DNA from: Salidesulfovibrio brasiliensis JCM 12178
GTDB taxonomy: Bacteria > Desulfobacterota > Desulfovibrionia > Desulfovibrionales > Desulfovibrionaceae
Length of the DNA stretch: 64,000 nucleotides
Assembly: GCF_001311825.1 (NCBI RefSeq)
Contig: NZ_BBCB01000002.1
Span: forward strand, 1-64,000
Direction of reading: 5' to 3'
A program made the translations under genes and the position numbers. This document shows positions 58,467 to 64,000 of this stretch, piece after piece. Positions within the stretch are counted from its first letter, which is position 1, and every line of letters begins with the position of its first letter. The notes under the pieces were generated by a model that worked only from the letters and a program-made list of their open reading frames with translations, ran no database searches and was not told the origin of the DNA.

Positions 58467-59033
58467 GTGACGGATACCAGCGGAAAAGACCCGCATGTTT
58501 GCGCCAGATGCGCCCAGCAGGGGCCTACTTGCTGCCGGTTGGAAGCCGGGCAGGAAGAGGTCTGTTTCCCTCTGTCCGTCACCGAGCAGGAGCGCATCCG
58601 CGAAGTCCTGCCTGATACCGGCGGGTTCGAACAGGAACCCAACTCCCGCGCCTTTATCAACAATGTGCGACGCCTTTTCCCGAACGAGGACGAGGCGGTG
58701 CATGAGCTTTTTCCGGTCAAGGGCACGCATGTGCGACTTGCTCTTGGCAAGGACGGCAGTTGCCGGTTTCTCGGTCCGAATGGATGTGTCATTCCCAAGG
58801 AATCGCGTCCATACTATTGCCGTCTGTATCCCTTCTGGATAACCGGAGGGGAAGTCCTCGTGTTTGATTCGCCAACCTGCCTTGCGAGGCGGGAGTGCCG
58901 GAGCATCAACTGCATGTTCCGGGTTATCGAAACCAATGCCGCCACCGTGCGCGACCTGTACGGCAGGCTGCGTCTTGCATGGGGCTGCCGCCGTCACGCG
59001 GCATGCGCCCGGTCAAGCGTACCTTCTAGATAG
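58467..59033 (+). CDS. YkgJ-type cysteine cluster protein
   Basis: A 188-residue protein of the YkgJ/zinc- or iron-chelating cysteine cluster family. The pattern is CARCAQQGPTCCR near the N-terminus, then FLGPNGCVIPKESRPYYCRLYPFW with the conserved C-x(10)-YC-R-x-YP, plus further cysteines (C-LARREC, INCMF). The role is unknown; the cysteines presumably bind Zn or an Fe-S cluster. I take the GTG 58467, preceded by GGAACAGGAG. It is between kdsD and the PBP gene, all on one strand with short gaps. Confidence 0.82.
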   Translation: MTDTSGKDPHVCARCAQQGPTCCRLEAGQEEVCFPLSVTEQERIREVLPDTGGFEQEPNSRAFINNVRRLFPNEDEAVHELFPVKGTHVRLALGKDGSCRFLGPNGCVIPKESRPYYCRLYPFWITGGEVLVFDSPTCLARRECRSINCMFRVIETNAATVRDLYGRLRLAWGCRRHAACARSSVPSR

Positions 59034-59038
59034 AGACT

Positions 59039-61382
59039 ATGAAGATACTCAAAATACTCGGAATCGCCTTCATCTCCTGCGTTCTTCTCGGCATCATCGG
59101 TGCCGTGTTCCTCTACAACTGGGCCGCAAAGGATCTGCCGGGATTCAAGAACATCACCGACTACAATCCGCCGCTGGTGACCACGGTGTACGCCAAAGAT
59201 AACGAGGTGCTCGGGTATCTCTACAAGGAGAAGCGTTTCCTTGTGACCATCGATCAGATGAGCCCCTGGGTGCCCAAGGCGTTTCTTGCCGCTGAGGATG
59301 CCTCCTTCTACCAGCATGAAGGCGTGGACCTGACCGCCATCTCCCGTGCCTTTGTCATCAACATGAAGGCCGGACGGGTGAAGCAGGGCGGCAGCACCAT
59401 CACGCAGCAGATCATCAAGCGGCTGCTTTTAACAAGCGAAAAGAGTTACGAGCGAAAGCTCAAGGAGGCCATCCTCGCCTACCGTCTGGAACGGTATCTG
59501 ACCAAGGATGAAATCCTGACCATCTATCTGAATGAAATCTTCCTCGGTGCGCATTCATTTGGCGTTGAGGCGGCCGCGAGAACGTATTTCGGCAAGCACG
59601 CCACTGAATTGACCATTGCCGAGTCCGCGCTTCTGGCCGGTCTGCCGCAGGCGCCGAGCCGCTACAATCCCTATCGAAACCCGGAATTGGCCAGAAGTCG
59701 CCAGCTTTACGTGCTGGAGCAGATGCTTGTACACGACTGGATCACACGCGAGCAATATGACGAGGCCGTGGCCCAGCCGCTGGAATACACAAGTATGCCC
59801 GAACCCTCGTGGGAGATCGGCCCTTATTATCTGGAAGAAGTACGCCGCTGGCTAATTGACCGCTATGGTGAGGACGTGACCTACAATGGCGGCCTGACCG
59901 TAACCACTGCCTGTGACATCAAGCACCAGAAAGCTGCGGACGCAGCACTCAAGCGCGGGCTGGAGGACTCGGCCCAGCGTCGCGGCTGGACCGGACCGCT
60001 GGATAATATCTCTCTCGGCAACGCCGGAGAGTTTTTCGAGGAAGGCCCCCAGACCCGCGAGGAACTTGAAGAGGACCAGTGGGTCAAGGCCGTGGTGACA
60101 TCCGTCAAGAAGAAGGGTGCCAGTGTCCGCTTTGGAAAGCTGGACGGCTATGTGCCGCTTGCGAGCATGTGGTGGGTGCGCGAGCCGGACCCCAAAAAGT
60201 CGCATGAGCAGGTGCGCGATCCGGATGACGCCAGAAAGGTGCTCAAGAAGGGCGACGTCATCTGGACGTCGGTGCTCAAGGTACCCGAGAAGGCGTCCAA
60301 GCCGGTTGATCTCGCGCTTGAGCGAGAGCCGGAAGTGGAGGGGGCCATTGTATCCCTTGACCCGCGCACAGGCGAGGTGGTGGCGCTTTCCGGCGGCTAC
60401 TCCTTTAGTCGCAGCCAGTTCAACAGGGCTACGCAGGCTCGCAGGCAATGCGGTTCGGCCTTCAAGCCCATCGTCTACTCCACGGCCATCGACAACGGAT
60501 TCACCCCGGCCAGCATTGTCATGGATTCGCCCATCGTGTTTGCCAACGACGAAGAGGCAAGCTCTGGCGGCCGGAAAACTTTGAGAACACCTTCAAGGGG
60601 CCGACGCTCCTTCGCACCGCGCTGGTCAAGTCCAAGAACACCTGCACCATCCGCATCGCCCAGAAGCTCGGCATCCGTAAGATCATCAACCGTGCTCAGG
60701 CCCTCGGTCTGGAATCAGAGTTTCCTGAAGACCTGTCCGTGGCGCTCGGCTCGGCGTCCGTGAGCCTGATGAACATGGTGCAGGCCTTCAGCACGTTTGC
60801 CCGTGGAGGCTCCTATGTCGAGCCGCGCATGGTGCTGTCCGTCAAAAGCGCTTGGGGCGAGGACATGTATACCTCCAAGCCCCGCGTGGTCGACGCCATC
60901 AGCCCGCAGACCGCCTATATCATGGCCACGCTTATGAAGCAGGTCGTCAGCGACGGCACCGGTTGGCGCGCCCGGGCGCTCAAGCGACCGGTGGCGGGCA
61001 AGACCGGTACCACCAACAACGAACAGGACGCATGGTTCATGGGATACACGCCGTATCTCGTCACCGGCGTTTACGTCGCTTTGATGAAATCAAGCCCATG
61101 GGTCGTTGGGAGACCGGCTCGCGCGCGGCAAGCCCCATCTGGGTGGCCTACCGCAAGCAGGTCGAGGAGGACTATCCTTATGAGGACTTCCCCCAGCCCA
61201 AGGGCATTGTCATGGCCAAAGTGGACGGCAGCACCGGCAAGCTGGCCGGTCCCGGCTCGCGGGAGAGCTACTTCCTTCCCTTCAAGGAAGGGACTCAGCC
61301 TACCGAGATGGTCGGCTCCGGCTCCGGCGGTTCAAGTGACCCGGGCAAGGCCGGGGACGACCTGTTCAAGCAGATATTCTAA
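59039..61382 (+). CDS. mrcA: Class A penicillin-binding protein 1A (two frameshifts)
   Basis: Bifunctional peptidoglycan synthase of about 780 residues. A membrane anchor (about 3-28) is followed by the glycosyltransferase domain (AAEDASFYQHEGVD with the catalytic Glu, GGSTITQQ, RKLKEAILAYRLE), a long insert and the transpeptidase with GSAFKPIVY (S-x-x-K), SKNTC (S-x-N) and AGKTGTTNN (K-T-G). Two lesions: near 60563 one G is lost (repair gives EEGKLWRPENFENTFKG), near 61081 one G is lost (GVYVGFDEIKPMG). The ATG 59039 follows no strong site. The gene is single and co-oriented with YkgJ and phzF. Confidence 0.95.
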
Positions 61383-61403
61383 CGAAACCACAAGGAGGAG
61401 CCC

Positions 61404-62195
61404 ATGCGGCTGGACATGTTTCAGGTCGATGCCTTTGCATCGAAGCTCTTTACCGGAAACCCGGCTGCGGTGGTGCCGCTGTACGAGTGGCTCAGTGATG
61501 AACTGATGCAGGCCATTGCCATGGAGAACAATCTCGCCGAGACCGCTTTCTTCGTGAAGCGGGGAGAGTATTACGAGCTGCGCTGGTTCACTCCGGAGTA
61601 TGAGATGGACCTCTGTGGTCACGCCACGCTCGCCACGGCGTATGTCCTGTATGAATACCTTGGGTACAGCGACCCGGTGGTAGTGTTCGAGACCAAGAGC
61701 GGGCGTCTTTTCGTGGAGCGCGACGAGGACGGCGGGCTTTCCATGGACTTTCCCGCCTGGCCGCCGCATGAGATGCAGGTGACGGAAAGGGTCGCCAAGG
61801 CTCTCGGTGCGCGTCCAGATGCGTTGTATGCAAACGATCGGGACATGATGGCCGTGTTTTCTTCCCGCGAGGAAATCGAGGCCCTCAAACCTGACTTCAG
61901 GCTGGTCTCCAAGCTCGACTGCATGTGCATGATCTGCACTGCGCCGGGGTTGGATTACGATTTCGTATCCCGTGTCTTCGTTCCTGAAGAGGGCATCCCC
62001 GAAGACCCCGTGACCGGCTCGGCGCACTGCGCGCTGGTACCGTACTGGGCCGATCGTCTCGGCAAGACAACGCTTCATGCCTATCAGGCTTCCCGGCGCG
62101 GTGGCGAGCTTCGCTGCGAGTTCATGGGCGACCGGGTGCGTCTTGCAGGAAAAGCCGTGAGCTATCTTATCGGAACCATACTGCTGGAGGACTGA
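61404..62195 (+). CDS. PhzF family isomerase
   Basis: A 263-residue protein of the PhzF superfamily, two duplicated diaminopimelate-epimerase-like barrels. Motifs at the fold's active site: FTGNPAAVVPL, MENNLAETAFF (the catalytic Glu in N-x-x-E-T-A), EYEMDLCGHATLATA and EDPVTGSAHCALVPYW. The biochemical substrate of most members is unknown, so no phenazine role is implied. The ATG follows AGGAGG at seven bases. It overlaps the next gene by one base (TGATG), and the three genes 61404-63285 form a tight operon. Confidence 0.93.
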   Translation: MRLDMFQVDAFASKLFTGNPAAVVPLYEWLSDELMQAIAMENNLAETAFFVKRGEYYELRWFTPEYEMDLCGHATLATAYVLYEYLGYSDPVVVFETKSGRLFVERDEDGGLSMDFPAWPPHEMQVTERVAKALGARPDALYANDRDMMAVFSSREEIEALKPDFRLVSKLDCMCMICTAPGLDYDFVSRVFVPEEGIPEDPVTGSAHCALVPYWADRLGKTTLHAYQASRRGGELRCEFMGDRVRLAGKAVSYLIGTILLED

Positions 62196-62539
62196 TGCCG
62201 CTTATTCGCGTCGAGACAAACATTCAGGTTGAGGAACGCCGCATACGGGAGACCGTTGGTGCCCTATCGCGTCTTGCGGCCGATCTGCTCGGCAAACCCG
62301 AAACGTACGTCATGGCCGTACTGGATCCGGGAAAAGCGTTGTGTTTCGGGGGAACCCACGAGCCAGCAGCGTTCGTGCAGCTACACAGCATCGGCCTGCC
62401 GGAGGATAAAACCCCGGATTTTTCGAGAGAAATCTGCATCTTTCTGCAAAGCGCTCTGGATATTCCTTCCGAGCGTATTTACATTGATTTTGGCGACATT
62501 CAGCGTCATCTCTTCGGCTGGGACGGGAGAACGTTCTGA
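62195..62539 (+). CDS. MIF/D-dopachrome tautomerase-like protein
   Basis: A 114-residue member of the macrophage migration inhibitory factor/phenylpyruvate tautomerase family. The N-terminal proline, the catalytic base of the family, is at position 2 (MPLIRVETNI, exposed after Met removal), and further signatures are present: LGKPETYVMAV, FGGTHEPAAFVQLHSIG, then SERIYIDFGDIQ and GWDGRTF at the end, aligning with MIF in order and spacing. It should form trimers. The substrate is unknown. Overlaps phzF and the next gene by one base each. Confidence 0.93.
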   Translation: MPLIRVETNIQVEERRIRETVGALSRLAADLLGKPETYVMAVLDPGKALCFGGTHEPAAFVQLHSIGLPEDKTPDFSREICIFLQSALDIPSERIYIDFGDIQRHLFGWDGRTF

Positions 62540-63285
62540 TGCGTGAGGCCATTGTCGGCCTTTTGGTGATGATGTGTCTGCTTGTCGCTGGGAACTCCAG
62601 TGCTCTTACCATTGTCGTTGAGGAGACTACTCCTGCCGTGTTTTACGGTCAGGACGGCCGCCTTACCGGAATCTTCGTCGATGTGATCGAGGAATTGAAG
62701 CGCAGGACTGGAGAAGACGCGAGTATTGAGGTGGTTCCTTGGGCACGGGCGTACAGAATTGCCCGGGAACAGCCCGACACCCTGTTGGCTCCCACGACAC
62801 GTACCGCGGACCGCGAACACATGTTTTTCTGGTTGGGGCCGATCATCACGCAGAAGTGGGCTATTTATGGCCTTGAAGGGCGCGCCCCGCTCACTTCCAT
62901 GGAAGAGGCGCGAACGCTTAGGAGTATTGGCGTGGTGCGCGGTGATGCGCGGGCGGAATTCCTGCGTGGACAAGGCTTTACGAATCTTGTGGAGGTCAAG
63001 GCCGGTGAGCTGAACGTGGTCAAGCTCAAGGCTCGCCGCATTGAAGCCATGGTCAGCAGCAACATCGGCATTGCCGGGTTCTCCTTCGTCGAAGACGTCA
63101 GCGCCAGTGGGATCGTTCCGCTGCTCACGCTCAAGGAAGTCGGCCTGTATCTGGCCTTTTCACAGGGATCCGATCCCGTGATGGTGGACAAGTGGCGCAC
63201 CGCTCTGAACTCCATGCGCCGCGACGGGACGTTTCAACGCATCCACGAGAAATGGCTGCCCGGGCAGCCGCTTCCGGTTCGGTAA
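62539..63285 (+). CDS. Periplasmic amino-acid-type binding protein (SBP_bac_3)
   Basis: A 248-residue family 3 solute-binding protein. A signal peptide (AIVGLLVMMCLLVAGNSSA) precedes the mature LTIVVEETTPAVF. The fold's ligand-domain strands are visible (LTGIFVDVIEELKRRTG, AREQPDTLLAPTTRT, SIGVVRGDARAEFL), ending with RRDGTFQRIHEKWLPG. No ABC permease or ATPase accompanies it, so it may feed a distant transporter or a sensor. It is translationally coupled to the MIF-like gene by TGATG. The next gene, on the opposite strand, is of the same type. Confidence 0.9.
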   Translation: MREAIVGLLVMMCLLVAGNSSALTIVVEETTPAVFYGQDGRLTGIFVDVIEELKRRTGEDASIEVVPWARAYRIAREQPDTLLAPTTRTADREHMFFWLGPIITQKWAIYGLEGRAPLTSMEEARTLRSIGVVRGDARAEFLRGQGFTNLVEVKAGELNVVKLKARRIEAMVSSNIGIAGFSFVEDVSASGIVPLLTLKEVGLYLAFSQGSDPVMVDKWRTALNSMRRDGTFQRIHEKWLPGQPLPVR

Positions 63286-63300
63286 GCCCCGCTCGCTTCT

Positions 63301-64000
63301 CTAGTCAGCCGGGCGGTGAAGTCCTTTTCCCGGCGTGAATACCAGTTCATATCCCAGGATATTGGAATACTTCTCTGCAACCTTGTCGAGAAACCCGGAC
63401 TCGACCATCTCCTCATACGCCGCATCAAGACGATTGAGTATTTCCTTGTCCGTTCCATTCGAGAGCATGATGTAGCTTGGAGCTTTCTTCAGCACGAGCG
63501 CCATTTCAAAGCTGTCCATCGGAAGGTTTTCGTCGGCCAGAAGTGCGGGCATTTCTATGTCGGAGCTGACGATGAGGGCGTAGCGGTTGGCATCGATCTT
63601 TCGGATGTTCAAGTCGAAACCGGTAGAGAGGTCCATGTTGACGCCCTTGCTCAGCAGGTAGTCTGTGCGCCAGTCGCCCAAAACCCCGCCCACTACAATT
63701 TGTTTGTTCGCTATGTCTTCCAGCGACTCGACATCGAGTTTTTCGCCACTTCGTTTATAGAGCGCATGCGTCCTCGAAATGACCGGCCCTATGAAATGAA
63801 AGCCGAGCTGTTCCCGCTCCTTTGTTTTTCCTGCCGTGAAGAGCATGACGTTGCCGTTTGACTTCGCATGTTCGTATGCTCGCGTCCAAGGCATGAGCGT
63901 CACCGTTCCCTCCAGTCCCGCCCTTTTGAGCATTTCCCGGACAATGTCGACGCTTGTACCGACAGGTTCGCCTTCGACATTCTCATAGTTAGCCGGTGCC
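63301..64000 (-). CDS. Second periplasmic SBP_bac_3-type protein, 5' end cut by window edge
   Basis: The minus frame is open from the right edge to a stop at 63301, with at least 233 residues. It starts in the ligand domain (GEPVGTSVDIVREMLKRAG) and continues MPWTRAYEHAKSNGNVMLF, QLGFHFIGPVISRT, RTDYLLSKGVNMDLSTGFDL and ends FLDKVAEKYSNILGYELVFT. The N-terminus and signal peptide lie beyond the window. It is related to the gene at 62539 but differs in much of its sequence, and both end close together, convergent with 15 bases between stops. The internal ATG at 63933 is not the start, since the frame runs on past it. Confidence 0.88.
   Translation of the reverse strand, partial: APANYENVEGEPVGTSVDIVREMLKRAGLEGTVTLMPWTRAYEHAKSNGNVMLFTAGKTKEREQLGFHFIGPVISRTHALYKRSGEKLDVESLEDIANKQIVVGGVLGDWRTDYLLSKGVNMDLSTGFDLNIRKIDANRYALIVSSDIEMPALLADENLPMDSFEMALVLKKAPSYIMLSNGTDKEILNRLDAAYEEMVESGFLDKVAEKYSNILGYELVFTPGKGLHRPAD

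Overview
The window reads as a chromosomal segment of a sulfate-reducing deltaproteobacterium of the Desulfovibrio/Pseudodesulfovibrio type. The best marker is a complete qrcABCD set (multihaem cytochrome, molybdopterin-family protein, Fe-S protein, NrfD-type membrane protein), the menaquinone reductase typical of that group. A tungsten/molybdenum aldehyde:ferredoxin oxidoreductase, an Mrp/Mbh-like cation antiporter module and moderately high GC with Gram-negative envelope genes agree with this.

Layout. 0-3 kb: AOR (cut by the left edge), an unknown protein, mtnA. 3.3-10.8 kb: a nine-gene minus-strand Mrp-type antiporter operon with three NuoL/M/N-like subunits, divergent from an SLC13-type carrier. 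13-19 kb: DUF255 thioredoxin-like protein, sugar MFS porter, der, tRNA-Ser(GCT). 19.3-26.5 kb: an NHLM-type peptide exporter (HlyD protein, C39 peptidase/ABC, second ABC) with a Nif11-leader precursor at its head and a second, unrelated double-glycine-like precursor at its tail; no modification enzyme is seen. 26.7-29.7 kb: thiM-thiE, PilZ protein, Fur-family regulator, then tRNA-Ser(TGA). 30.0-31.2 kb: a protein-poor segment with five copies of two kinds of repeated structured element, probably small RNAs. 31-41 kb: ZIP transporter, a periplasmic binding protein/histidine kinase pair, a membrane Fe-S protein, a Fur-box-controlled 38-residue Cys protein, mazG, cvpA, rfbC, manC. 41-46 kb: qrcABCD. 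46-51 kb: TetR regulator with an RND efflux pair. 51-64 kb: DUF523/DUF1722 protein, feoA with Fur box, carB, purF, kdsD-like isomerase, YkgJ-type protein, penicillin-binding protein 1A, a phzF-MIF-solute binding protein operon, and a second binding protein cut by the right edge.

Sequence quality matters for every reader. About twenty single-base or two-base lesions interrupt fourteen otherwise well conserved genes, including housekeeping ones (mtnA, thiE, qrcBCD, PBP1A). Almost all are losses of one base from a run of 2-6 identical bases. I treat these genes as intact in the organism and interrupted by sequencing or assembly errors, and I give the joined coordinates.
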